NCBI GenBank assembly: GCA_963736715.1
Contig: CAVTQA010000019.1
Span: 248,001-312,000, forward strand
Origin: AP-15 sp963736715
GTDB lineage: Bacteria > Pseudomonadota > Alphaproteobacteria > ATCC43930 > CGMCC-115725
Length of the DNA stretch: 64,000 nucleotides
Direction of reading: 5' to 3'
The notes under the pieces were generated by a model. That model worked only from the letters and a program-made list of their open reading frames with translations. It made no database searches and had not been told where the DNA came from. The translations under genes and the position numbers were made by a program. Shown in pieces: positions 7,274-16,326 of the stretch (the first letter of the stretch is position 1; each line of letters begins with the position of its first letter).

Positions 7274-8872
7274 ATGAGTACAGTCTTCATCAGCTACAGA
7301 AGGGAGATCACTGCCGGTGAAGCCCGGGCGTTGTTCAACGAACTTTTGGAGAAGCTGGGCAAGAACTCGGTATTCATGGACGTGGATAGCATCGCTTTGG
7401 GCCGTGACTTCCGCGGCGCACTGCAAAAGACGCTGGAATCTTGCGACCTCATGCTGGTGCTGATCGGCAAAGACTGGGCCGAAGTTAAAGACGAAGAGGG
7501 ACGGATACGCTTACAGAACCCCGGTGATTTCGTGCGCCTGGAGATCGAAGCGGCGCTCAAGCGCGACATCGTTGTCACGCCGATCCTGGTGCAAGGGGCG
7601 CATATGCCCGCCCCCGAGCAATTGCCCGCAGAGATCAGGGACCTGGTTTATCGCAATGGGTTTGAGCTGAGCCACAACCGGTGGGAGTCGGATTTTGCGG
7701 AAATGATCAGGCGGCTAAATCTCGACATTGCCAAAGAGGGCAGACGCGTCGAGCAATCCGCCTCCACTGCCGCCGCGCCCAATGCCTCTATCGCGCCGGC
7801 CGCGCGCCCAGCCATCTCGGACCGGCGGCTCCTCAGTCGGCCCATCAGCGTGACGCGGCGGCAGGCACTGGGGGTTGCCGCGCTCGCTGCCGCTGGGACC
7901 GGCGCCATCATCGCCGCACCTTCCATCCGCAGACTGTTATCAAAACCGTCGTTGCGGACTGTTGCTTTCGACGTTGCAACGGTTGATTCGAAAGGGGTCC
8001 GGAACCCGCCGGAAAAATACACCGCCGCGGTGTTCACCGAACCGCTCGGTCCCGCTGCCGGGCTCGACATGGTCTCGATCCCGGGGGGCAGTTTCACGAT
8101 GGGCTCGCCGGTCGATGAGCCGGAGCGCCAGGGCAATGAAGGTCCGCAGCACCACGTCACGCTCGCTCCGTTCTTCATCAGCGCATCGCCCGTCACTCAG
8201 GCCCAGTGGTCTGCAGCCGTATTGGCGCACCCTGACCAAATCCGCCGAAACCTCGATCCGAACTCGTCGTTCTTCAAGGGCATCGATCTTCCCGTCGAGA
8301 GCATCACTTGGCACCAGGCGGAAGAATTTTGCCTGCGCCTGACTGCGATCACCGGGCGGGCCTATCGGCTGCCGAGCGAAGCCGAATGGGAATATGCCTG
8401 CCGCGCGGGCACGATGGGACCCTTTCATTTCGGACCGACCATCACCCCCGAGCTGGCGAACTATTGTGGAACCGGCGGCGCGGTTTGCGGCGAAAGCGAT
8501 GGCAAGAGCGTCGCCTCTGACGTCTATAACGATAAGACGTATGAATCGGGCGCCTACGGTGAGGGCCCCACTGGGGTTTTTCGAGGCAAAACGACGCCTC
8601 CGGGGACATTTCCACCGAACCGGTTTGGCCTCTACGACATGCACGGCAATGTTTGGGAGTATTGCCTAGACATGTGGAGCGCCAATTATGCAGATGTCCC
8701 CGTGGACGGCAGCGCCAACCTCTCGGGCCCCGCCGACAGCCAGCGGATATTGCGCGGCGGCTCGTGGTCGCATAACCCTGCGATCTGCCGCTCTGCCTAC
8801 CGCGACAGCGTTGCCCCCGACTTCTCAGGCTGGCAAGGCCGCATCGGCCTCAGGGTGGTTTGCACGGTTTAA
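7274..8872 (+). CDS. TIR domain - TM - FGE/SUMF1-fold protein
   Basis: A 532-residue protein. Residues 1-150 are a TIR domain (VFISYRR at strand A, NSVFMDVDSI, LMLVLIGKDW, then DFVRLEIEAAL with Glu90 as the presumptive NADase-type glutamate). A hydrophobic helix at about 197-217 is preceded by RR (TRRQALGVAAL) and resembles a Tat-type or single membrane anchor. Residues about 263-532 are a formylglycine-generating-enzyme fold: SIPGGSFTMGS, YRLPSEAEWEYACRAG, NRFGLYDMHGNVWEY, ILRGGSWS. The catalytic cysteine pair of true FGE enzymes was not recognised, so this half is more likely a ligand-binding version. It suggests an outside sensor linked to a cytosolic TIR effector. It ends 20 bp from the convergent glycosyltransferase gene. 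Confidence 0.85.
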   Translation: MSTVFISYRREITAGEARALFNELLEKLGKNSVFMDVDSIALGRDFRGALQKTLESCDLMLVLIGKDWAEVKDEEGRIRLQNPGDFVRLEIEAALKRDIVVTPILVQGAHMPAPEQLPAEIRDLVYRNGFELSHNRWESDFAEMIRRLNLDIAKEGRRVEQSASTAAAPNASIAPAARPAISDRRLLSRPISVTRRQALGVAALAAAGTGAIIAAPSIRRLLSKPSLRTVAFDVATVDSKGVRNPPEKYTAAVFTEPLGPAAGLDMVSIPGGSFTMGSPVDEPERQGNEGPQHHVTLAPFFISASPVTQAQWSAAVLAHPDQIRRNLDPNSSFFKGIDLPVESITWHQAEEFCLRLTAITGRAYRLPSEAEWEYACRAGTMGPFHFGPTITPELANYCGTGGAVCGESDGKSVASDVYNDKTYESGAYGEGPTGVFRGKTTPPGTFPPNRFGLYDMHGNVWEYCLDMWSANYADVPVDGSANLSGPADSQRILRGGSWSHNPAICRSAYRDSVAPDFSGWQGRIGLRVVCTV

Positions 8873-8891
8873 GCATGCGATAACGGCCTGA

Positions 8892-11339
8892 TCATAAAAG
8901 ATCCGTCGTGCTGGTAGATGAGCGGTTTTCTTCGTTATCGCGTAACTCAAGGATTTCGGTGAACAGATCATTCATTTCGGTTATGTAGTGCTTACTGTGG
9001 AAGTAATTGTCGTAAATTGATCCCGCCTTTTGGTGCTCGCCGAGACGGTGCTCCCGCGTCATCATCATGGCCTCGGCGAATTGTCGAGGAGTATCCCGGA
9101 CAAACTCAGTACAAACTTCTTGTACGTGATCAGGAAGGCCTCTAAGTGAGTCAGCCGTCGCTATAACTGCTTTACCTGCACAGAGAGCCTCAATAAATTT
9201 CAAAGAACATCCAGTTCCCACAAGCGAAGGTGCTAGCACTGAATTTGAAATGGAGTAGTAAATCCCCAAGTCCGGCACGCTTCCTACAAAATAATGTCGG
9301 TACTTTTTATATAACATTTTATCCATCTGACGCGTAAGTTCCTTGATACGGCCAATTATGGCGATCCGCGGGGGTGGTCCATCCAGGAGCGGGAAAACCT
9401 CGGTAAGCAACCATTTCACTGCGATGAAGTTAGCGAAATTATTGTTTCCGACGTATAAAAAATCAAACCGTGTCCCGTAGGAATGCCCTCTAATCTGGGT
9501 CAGTGATTTTTCAAGTTGCGGGTTGATGCACGGCACTACCAATTGATGGCGGATAAGTGGCAATTTCTGCTCAAAAAACCCTTTGTCATGTTTTGAACAG
9601 TGAATTAAGACATCTGCATTCCTATATAGTGACAACTCTGATTCAAGTAGCTGAGAGTATCGTTCCTTTCGCCCACTGAAGGGATTTTCGGTACCTCGCT
9701 TCGCGTAGGTTTTCGCTTGTACATCGTGCGTGTCGCATATTAGGCGCGGTTTCCTGCCAGTTCGTCGAAATACCAGCTCTCGAATTCGCATGCCAAGGAG
9801 CATCTCGAATGCGTGATTCACATGGATGACATCGATCTGATAGTTGTCGATAAAATCTAAAATCCCAGTTTGCCACTCACTGGCTGCAGCATATCTGGCA
9901 TCTATGGCAAGGGAATCGTCACGCCCGGCTAAAACCCAGTCCAGAAATGATTTGCTTAGGTATGATCGCCTTTTATCGCGAGTGATACCGTAAGCGACGT
10001 TTGATATTCCGTCGAAATGCATCTCCGTTTCTAGTTCACTGATTTCTTGCTTTCCAGGAGATACATAGAGAGGTCCGAGAACAAGCATAGTCTTATGGCC
10101 GAAATTTTTGTGTGCAGCAGCTTGTGCTGCGAAGATATTTGAACTTCCCGTATTGGGCCAAGGAGGTGCTATTATGATGGCTCCGGCCTCTCGCCGATGG
10201 CGGGTTTTGGAATACACCTCACGGAGTTCCCGCGCGCTCAGTGCAAGCGGGGAAAGGCTGGACCGCCCGATGCGGTCAGCGGAGCGCGAAGCAAGGCGTA
10301 GGCGCAATATCTGGCCAAGCTTGTCGACAACGCGGGTACGCGCCACACCCCCGCTAGCGCAGGACTGTTCCGGATGGACACCGCCACAGAGGGCGGCAAT
10401 CACCAGGCTGTAGGCGAGGTCCATCTCTCGCTTGAGAGCCGCGGCACTTCGCAACGAGCCAAATAGCTGGCTTCCGTAGCTCCTGCGGGACAGTCGTCGC
10501 AATGCTATCTCAGAGAGGGCCGGCGCATGCTCCGGTCCGCTCAGCAGGTCCGAGACCGCCTGCCACGCGGCGCGCCGAAGAAACCAACTCTGCGTCAGCC
10601 GCTCCGGCGGGATCACATGCTCGACCACGGCTTTGGGCGCATATATTGCCAACTTGCCCATCGCCCTTACGCGCTCGCTTGCCTCAATTTCGTCGTTCGA
10701 CAGGAGCGTCGACCTTGAGCCCAAGCGGCCGAGCCTCGATGAGAAACCGCCTGCGGCAATCAGACACGCCCTGTCGAACGAAAGGTTGCACCCGGCGAGC
10801 CATTCTCCTGCGGACAATTCACGCAGCTCGTGGCCCAAATCGACGAGCGAGAGATAGCCGAGCAACGGCTTGCCCAGCCACGCCGGTTTCTCACCTGTCC
10901 AGCGCGGCACAATCCGGCCGCCCACGATCCCCGCCCGGCCGTCGAATGCGGCGTAAGCGTGCAGCAGTTCTTTGGCCCAAGACGGGCGAGCCCGTGCGTC
11001 GTCATCGATGAAGGCGACGATGCGGCCAAGTGCCGCCGCCGTGCCTCTGTTCCGGGCGTTGGAAAGTCCCGGCATCGGTTCGACGAGGTAGGTAAGATTA
11101 GACGAGCCTGGATAGCGCTGTCCGAAGCGCGCGGCAGCAGCTTGATCCGGCAAGTTGTCGACTACGATAATCTCGTGCGAGCCGGCCGGAACGTCCTGTT
11201 CTACCAGCGATTCGATTGCCTCCGGCAACAAATCGTACCGGTTGTAGGTGCAGATGACCGCCGACAGGGCGACCTCGCCCCGTTCAGCAGGCCGCAGGAC
11301 GGGCGAGCCCGACAAGCTGTTCGCATCGGAAGTCGACAT
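8892..11339 (-). CDS. Bifunctional glycosyltransferase: GT2 fused to GT4-like
   Basis: An 815-residue fusion. Residues 25-250 are a GT-A domain (AVICTYNR, IVVDN, FIDDD with the acidic triad at 112-114, then WLAGCNLSFDR). Residues about 385-775 are a GT-B glycosyltransferase (APPWPNTGSSNIFAAQ, FDFLYVGNNNF, then GTGCSLKFIEALCAGKAVIAT, the nucleotide-sugar binding section of GT4). It probably adds two sugars during surface polysaccharide synthesis in the cytoplasm. The part encoding the C-terminal half (8892 to about 10190) is visibly more AT-rich than the N-terminal half, suggesting that two genes of different origin were joined. It opens the polysaccharide locus and is divergent from the membrane GT2. 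Confidence 0.85.
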   Translation of the reverse strand: MSTSDANSLSGSPVLRPAERGEVALSAVICTYNRYDLLPEAIESLVEQDVPAGSHEIIVVDNLPDQAAAARFGQRYPGSSNLTYLVEPMPGLSNARNRGTAAALGRIVAFIDDDARARPSWAKELLHAYAAFDGRAGIVGGRIVPRWTGEKPAWLGKPLLGYLSLVDLGHELRELSAGEWLAGCNLSFDRACLIAAGGFSSRLGRLGSRSTLLSNDEIEASERVRAMGKLAIYAPKAVVEHVIPPERLTQSWFLRRAAWQAVSDLLSGPEHAPALSEIALRRLSRRSYGSQLFGSLRSAAALKREMDLAYSLVIAALCGGVHPEQSCASGGVARTRVVDKLGQILRLRLASRSADRIGRSSLSPLALSARELREVYSKTRHRREAGAIIIAPPWPNTGSSNIFAAQAAAHKNFGHKTMLVLGPLYVSPGKQEISELETEMHFDGISNVAYGITRDKRRSYLSKSFLDWVLAGRDDSLAIDARYAAASEWQTGILDFIDNYQIDVIHVNHAFEMLLGMRIRELVFRRTGRKPRLICDTHDVQAKTYAKRGTENPFSGRKERYSQLLESELSLYRNADVLIHCSKHDKGFFEQKLPLIRHQLVVPCINPQLEKSLTQIRGHSYGTRFDFLYVGNNNFANFIAVKWLLTEVFPLLDGPPPRIAIIGRIKELTRQMDKMLYKKYRHYFVGSVPDLGIYYSISNSVLAPSLVGTGCSLKFIEALCAGKAVIATADSLRGLPDHVQEVCTEFVRDTPRQFAEAMMMTREHRLGEHQKAGSIYDNYFHSKHYITEMNDLFTEILELRDNEENRSSTSTTDLL

Positions 11340-11666
11340 GAGGGTGGCTGTTCGAGCTTGACCGCGGCGATGTTAGCTCGTTTGGTAAGATTTCCAACTG
11401 CAGACGGCGTGCGGCTTGTCAATCCGTCTTTCGTGAGCGTCTGTGACAGATCATCCCCGGAGAATGGAAGGCGATTCGCTGATTCACCCCCTTTCCGACA
11501 TCCCCGCGCGCCTTCGGCTCAGGCGCTGAGTAACCGCTAGAGCTGCATTGGTGTGCAACCTTTTGTGACAAGTGATCGGACCTAATTGCCTCTGGCGGTG
11601 GCGGTGCGGCACCAACTCACGTTATGATTTAGGAGTTTTGACCGCGGGGGACGCCGCTACCGCGCG
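11340..11666. other. Divergent intergenic region, no gene seen
   Basis: A 327-bp gap between two divergent glycosyltransferase genes. Short open frames cross it, but none has a ribosome binding site or recognisable product. It presumably holds the promoters of both genes. No inverted repeat or clear promoter hexamers could be supported by eye. Confidence 0.5.
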
Positions 11667-13013
11667 ATGGAGGGATATCCGGTCGGCTCGATGATGACAC
11701 CCGCATTCCTTGGCATCGTCGGCCGAACGGCCGACATCGCGCTGGTCGTGTTCCTCTTGATGCAATTGGCGTTGGGGTTCCGCATGTCCCAGACAGTGCT
11801 GCTCCACCTCCGCTACCGCCGCACCGGGCTCGAGCGAGAACGGCTTGCGCTTACCCAACCGCTTCCTGCCGAGGATGAGCTCCCCGCCGTTCTCATTCAG
11901 ATTCCCACCTTCAACGAAGGTCACCTTGTGCGGCGCGCCCTTGACGCGGCGGTATCGTTGGATTGGCCGCGTGATCGGCTCCAAACACAGCTGCTCGACG
12001 ACAGCACCGATGGGAGCGCAGAAATAGCCCGGGCGACGGTTGCCGAGTTCCGCCGGCGAGGCCACGATGTCACGCTGATCCAGCGCGCGCACCGCGCCGG
12101 TTTCAAAGCCGGGGCGCTGACGGCCGGACTGGCTCGCTCCAGCCAGCCGTTTGTCGCCGTGTTCGACGCGGATTATGTTCCGTCCGCCGATTTCCTGCGA
12201 CTGTGTCTTCGGCCGTTGCTCGCTGATCCGCGTCTCGCCTTTGTGCAAGCCCGATGCGATTTTCTGAATGCCGGAGAAAACCGCGTGACACGTGCGCAGC
12301 AGATTATTCTGGAGAGCCATTTCGCAGTGGAGCAGCCGACGCGATGTTGGGCGGGTCAAATTCTACCGTTCAACGGGACCTGCGGCATTTGGCGGCGAGC
12401 CGCGATCGAGGCTGCGGGTGGATGGCATGGTGATACGCTGACAGAGGATCTCGATCTCAGCTACCGCGCCCAGATGAAAGGATGGCGCGCCTTGTATCTC
12501 GCCTCCGTAGCCGTGCCGGGCGAGTTGCCGAACAGCTTGGCGAGCTGGGGGCAGCAACAATGCCGCTGGAACAAAGGCTATGCCGAGACGGCCCGAAAGC
12601 TTCTGCCGTCCATCTGGCGCAGCGCTCTGCCGTGGGGGCGGAAGCTCGACGCGGCACTCCATCTCGGTGGTTGCGCGTTCGGGTTGCTGGTTGTGGCAAC
12701 GGGAATTTTATGTTGGATCGACTTGCTGCTCGGGACGATGAGCTATTCCTTGGTTCTCCCGCTCGCAGCACTCGGCCTGCTGCAAGGGCTGACGGGCGCG
12801 CTCGCAATGGCGCTGCTGAGCAGCAATTTCCTGCGGCGGTCTGGGATCGATTTCCAGCCTCGTGGTTTCGTGACGACGTGCCGCCTCACTCTATATACGA
12901 TTCTGATGCACCACTATGCTGCGGCGCTGTCGGCCGGCAGTGTGGTCAACGGCATACGCGGCCGCAGATCAGGCTTTGTGCGGACACCAAAACGGGTTCG
13001 TCTCTCCGGTTAA
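11667..13013 (+). CDS. Membrane-bound family 2 glycosyltransferase (processive, CESA-like)
   Basis: A 448-residue protein with an N-terminal membrane helix (about 15-40) and C-terminal membrane helices (about 330-390). The GT2 catalytic landmarks are in order: IPTFNEG, LLDDSTDGS, FDADYVPS (DxD), TEDLDLSYR (TED base) and QQCRWNKG (Q/RxxRW). This D, DxD, TED, QxxRW set belongs to the cellulose synthase-like and glucosyldiacylglycerol synthase-like enzymes, which make a polymer or glycolipid at the inner membrane. It sits between the GT2-GT4 fusion and an LptF/G-like gene, consistent with a surface glycan locus. The sugar and acceptor cannot be told. Confidence 0.88.
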   Translation: MEGYPVGSMMTPAFLGIVGRTADIALVVFLLMQLALGFRMSQTVLLHLRYRRTGLERERLALTQPLPAEDELPAVLIQIPTFNEGHLVRRALDAAVSLDWPRDRLQTQLLDDSTDGSAEIARATVAEFRRRGHDVTLIQRAHRAGFKAGALTAGLARSSQPFVAVFDADYVPSADFLRLCLRPLLADPRLAFVQARCDFLNAGENRVTRAQQIILESHFAVEQPTRCWAGQILPFNGTCGIWRRAAIEAAGGWHGDTLTEDLDLSYRAQMKGWRALYLASVAVPGELPNSLASWGQQQCRWNKGYAETARKLLPSIWRSALPWGRKLDAALHLGGCAFGLLVVATGILCWIDLLLGTMSYSLVLPLAALGLLQGLTGALAMALLSSNFLRRSGIDFQPRGFVTTCRLTLYTILMHHYAAALSAGSVVNGIRGRRSGFVRTPKRVRLSG

Positions 13014-13025
13014 TATCGGGTTCGG

Positions 13026-14129
13026 TCACGTTATCGAGCCCCCGTCGCCACCGGAGAACATCGGACGGCGCATACCGCGACCGGCCAAGAGCAACCCGCC
13101 GACGAACGCGGGCACCGTCGGCAGCAGGTAGAGAAGTGGCAAAAGTTCGATATTGCGGATCGCCATGGTGATTATCGGATCGGGTAATGTGTTCGTGGCA
13201 AATGCAGAAGCTACGGCGAGCACGAACAGGAGCGCTTGCCGTCTTCCCTGTCGCCTCGGCACCAAAAGTCCGAGCACGAGGATGACATTGCCAACGCAAA
13301 GGAGCGGATTGACGATTCGGCGATGCCCCTCCACCAGCCATTGCGCCAACATCAGTGTGTCTTCCCTGACGTCGATCGGCGGGTTGAGAAGCCGGGTGAC
13401 GGGTTCTTCGTAGAAGCCGCGTGGACGCTCTGCCGTCCCTTTTGCCGCGGCGATCCGCACAGGCAGCGAAAATGTGTCGAAGTCGACCTTCTCGATCCCG
13501 GTCGAGGTACGGACAAAGTAGGCTCCGCTGTCGAGCAGGAGCAAAGAGACTCCATCGCTTTCAAGAAAGCGTCCACGCCGCGACCAAATTTCGGTGAACC
13601 CGTGTTCATTGCGACTATCAAGCGCGACGATGTCCTCAAGAGTAGTGCCATCGGGGCTCCGCCGGGCGAACGCGACCGATATGCCGGGGATGATCTCCTG
13701 CTGGTAGCCCGGTTGCAGTACTTCGACGCCAACATTTGCCGCTGCCTGGAAGCGAATGTCCTCGAGGCTCCTCCAACTCAGCGGGAGCAGGCACAGCGAA
13801 TTGAGGGCACAAAACGACGCGGCAAGCACCGCGACGATGATCCCGGGACAAGCGATCTGACAACTGCTCCGCCCGGCGCTCCGCAAGCTCAAGACCTCAT
13901 TATTCTCAATCCACTGGTAGTATCGGCAGGCGACGGCAATCGAGACGATCTCGGGGGTCGCGTGGTAGAAGATCACCGGCAGGATGTGAAGCCAGATCAA
14001 CAGAAGCCGATCGAGGGAGAGCGCACCGCTCATCACCAGATCGTAGAGTTGCGGCGATTTATGGAGAATCTGCTCGATTACGATCACCGACATGATCGCG
14101 GCGGTAGCGAGGGTCAGCCGACCAAGCAT
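13026..14129 (-). CDS. LptF/LptG (YjgP/YjgQ)-family permease, orphan
   Basis: A 367-residue protein with two blocks of membrane helices (N-terminal to about residue 125 and C-terminal from about 270) flanking a periplasmic beta-jellyroll-like region. This is the layout of LptF/LptG, the inner-membrane parts of the LPS exporter. The EVLSLRSAG segment after the second helix is a typical family feature. LptF and LptG normally occur as an adjacent pair; only one is present here, on the opposite strand to its neighbours and convergent with the membrane GT2 (12-bp gap). It may be a specialised paralogue used for the local glycan or lipid, or a relocated copy. Confidence 0.8.
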   Translation of the reverse strand: MLGRLTLATAAIMSVIVIEQILHKSPQLYDLVMSGALSLDRLLLIWLHILPVIFYHATPEIVSIAVACRYYQWIENNEVLSLRSAGRSSCQIACPGIIVAVLAASFCALNSLCLLPLSWRSLEDIRFQAAANVGVEVLQPGYQQEIIPGISVAFARRSPDGTTLEDIVALDSRNEHGFTEIWSRRGRFLESDGVSLLLLDSGAYFVRTSTGIEKVDFDTFSLPVRIAAAKGTAERPRGFYEEPVTRLLNPPIDVREDTLMLAQWLVEGHRRIVNPLLCVGNVILVLGLLVPRRQGRRQALLFVLAVASAFATNTLPDPIITMAIRNIELLPLLYLLPTVPAFVGGLLLAGRGMRRPMFSGGDGGSIT

Positions 14130-14385
14130 GTGGCGATAAATCGTGATCAGAGATGCCCCGCCGGTTTAATGCGTTGTCGGCCCGACCAGATGGTGAGTCG
14201 CCCCCGACACCCTGTGTTCCGCGGCCAAGCCGGAGGATTGGCGCACAGCCCATTCGGTTTTGTTTACTATGAAGACGCCGATCGCGCAATCTTTGGGGGC
14301 AATCCGATTGTTCGTCATGTCGGTCTTTATCAACCGTCGGGACGGGGCGAGGGGTGCGAGGCGCCTCCCGGACCGGCCCGATCAG

Positions 14386-15237
14386 ATGTCTGACCGCGCG
14401 CGCAAAGCGGTGCGTCGAACCGCGTGGCACAAGGGGGGCGCGTTGGCACCGCTGAGCGTCGGGTGGCGCCACCGCGAACTGATTTTGGCGGTGCTGCGGC
14501 GGGAGCTCGCGGACCGCTTCAGCGGGTCCGCATTCGGCTGGGTATGGGCCGTCGTCGGGCCGTTGGTTACGCTGGGAATCTACACGGTGACTCTTACCAA
14601 AGCCATGCAGTTGCCGCTGGCCACGGCGCATGGCAACACGTCGAGTTATGCACTCTCGACCTTTGTCGGCCTCATCGTATTCGGCCTGTTCGCGGAACTT
14701 TGCAGCCGCGCCCCGTTGTTGATGCACGAACACGCATGGTTTCTCAAGAACTCGATCTTTCCGAGCGAGACGCTCGCTTGGACCGCGGTATTACGCGCAC
14801 TGAGCTATGCCGGCATCAGTTTTCTCGTCCTCCTTGTCTTCGAGCTCGCCCTCAATGGCATACCGCCACTTTCCATCCTGCTGCTGCCGTTCATCGTGGT
14901 GCCGCTGGTCATGTTTCTGCTTGGCATGGTGTGGTTCCTGGCGGCGATCGGCGCCTTTACCCGTGACATGTCCTACCTGATGATCACTTTTATCCCCTTG
15001 GCGATGTTTGCGACGCCGGTGTTCTATCGAGTGACGGACCTTCCCGGTCCGTTGCGCGCGCTCGCCTACGCCAACCCGCTCGGCACGGCCATCGAGACGA
15101 TGCGTGCTGCGGTGCTCGACGGGGTCTCGCCACCGCCCCTTGCTTATTGCGGATTTCTCGTCGTGTCGGTCGCGGTTTGCCGCGGCGGGTATGCCGTATT
15201 CGCTCGCTACAAGGGCATCTTGATCGATGTCATCTGA
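14386..15237 (+). CDS. ABC-2 type polysaccharide export permease (Wzm/KpsM-like)
   Basis: About six membrane helices follow an N-terminal LAVLRRELADRFSGSAFGWVW segment of the kind conserved in ABC-2 polysaccharide exporters (arginine-rich stretch then LGxxWAxxxP). The C-terminal PLGTAIETMRAAVLDG loop fits the same family. It would form the channel for a lipid-linked glycan with the ATPase encoded next, whose start overlaps this gene by 11 nt. The start is uncertain: in-frame ATG 14386 gives the usual family length, but ATG 14269 is also open and neither has a good ribosome binding site. Confidence 0.85.
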   Translation: MSDRARKAVRRTAWHKGGALAPLSVGWRHRELILAVLRRELADRFSGSAFGWVWAVVGPLVTLGIYTVTLTKAMQLPLATAHGNTSSYALSTFVGLIVFGLFAELCSRAPLLMHEHAWFLKNSIFPSETLAWTAVLRALSYAGISFLVLLVFELALNGIPPLSILLLPFIVVPLVMFLLGMVWFLAAIGAFTRDMSYLMITFIPLAMFATPVFYRVTDLPGPLRALAYANPLGTAIETMRAAVLDGVSPPPLAYCGFLVVSVAVCRGGYAVFARYKGILIDVI

Positions 15238-16054
15238 CCCAGCGATCCGCTGTCTCGGCCTGGGCAAAGCCTATCAACTCTATGCCCGGCGGAGCGATCA
15301 AGTAAAACAAATGTTGTTCGGCAGCTTCCATCGCTTTTACTTGGAATACTGGGTGCTGCGCGATATCGATTTAGAAATGCGGCGAGGCGAATCGGTTGGG
15401 ATTATCGGGCGGAACGGCGCCGGCAAAACAACTCTGCTGCGGCTACTCTGCGGTATTACACAGCCCACCTGCGGGGAAATCAGCGTGGCGGGACGGATCG
15501 CCCCGATCCTGGCGCTTGGCGCCGCTTTCGATTGGGAGATGACGGGCCGCCAAAATGTGCTGATTAGTGGCGCGGTCCTTGGACTGCGCCGGTCGGATAT
15601 ACTCGGGCGCGTACAATCGATCGCCGAGTTTGCCGCGGTCGGCCCGTTTATCGATCAGCCGGTGCGGCTCTATTCCGCCGGCATGCGCTCGCGGCTGGCC
15701 TTCGCGATCTGCGTTCACGCCGAAGCCGATATCCTGATCGTCGACGAAGCGCTGGCCGTCGGTGACGCCGCTTTCCGACGCAAAAGCCTCGCCTTCATGG
15801 AATCGTTCCGGCGTCGCGGCACACTGATAGTGGTTACGCACGATATGCAGCAGATCATGGCCTTGTGTGACCGCGTCATCTGGGTGGATGGCGGCGGCAT
15901 CCGCGCGAGCGGCGAAGCGGCAGAGGTGATCCGGCTTTATGACGATGCGACCGAAACCGAGGAGGACGATAGCATCCGCCTTCGCTTGGACGCCGAGGCC
16001 CGCGCTGCGCTTTGTCCCGCTAACGGGGTCGCAAGATGGTGGCTCGCACGTTAG
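15227..16054 (+). CDS. ABC transporter ATP-binding protein, polysaccharide export (Wzt/KpsT-like)
   Basis: A complete nucleotide-binding domain: Walker A GRNGAGKTT, signature YSAGM, Walker B ILIVDEAL followed by AVGD, and a switch His in VVTHDM. The AVGDAAFRRK stretch and the YSAGMRSRLAF form of the signature are typical of the polysaccharide/teichoic acid export ATPases. At 275 aa it has no long C-terminal carbohydrate-binding extension like those of some Wzt proteins, so it is the short KpsT-like kind. It overlaps the permease gene by 11 nt and surely works with it. Confidence 0.92.
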   Translation: MSSDPAIRCLGLGKAYQLYARRSDQVKQMLFGSFHRFYLEYWVLRDIDLEMRRGESVGIIGRNGAGKTTLLRLLCGITQPTCGEISVAGRIAPILALGAAFDWEMTGRQNVLISGAVLGLRRSDILGRVQSIAEFAAVGPFIDQPVRLYSAGMRSRLAFAICVHAEADILIVDEALAVGDAAFRRKSLAFMESFRRRGTLIVVTHDMQQIMALCDRVIWVDGGGIRASGEAAEVIRLYDDATETEEDDSIRLRLDAEARAALCPANGVARWWLAR

Positions 16055-16326
16055 GTCGGAACAATCGAGCGCCAGCTACAGAGGTTCGAAGCAGCTCGAT
16101 CCGCCGAACGCTTCCTGAACGTGCTTGCCGCCGTCCAACAAAACCTTCAATCTTCAACGCAAGCATCCTGTTGGTGGGTACATTCGGACAAAACAAGAAA
16201 GAACAACGATCCATTTAAGAAAGTATTTAGTTTCACGACCATGCTTCTTGAACAATAAATCGCGGACTTTAACCTCGAAAAGGGGCACATATCAATGTAT
16301 GTTCCGTCAATCTGGAAAAGTAATTG
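16055..16326. other. AT-richer intergenic region before glycosyltransferase genes
   Basis: 272 bp, clearly lower in GC than the flanking transporter genes. No gene with a ribosome binding site was recognised. It probably contains the promoter for the 16.3-kb glycosyltransferase. The composition change marks the start of a less GC-rich section of the polysaccharide locus (about 16.1-21.3 kb). Confidence 0.5.

Noticed and set aside
4106..8872. A canonical CBASS operon
   Set aside because: No CD-NTase (cGAS-like) gene is present and the genes are on different strands, so it is only described as a conflict-type island.
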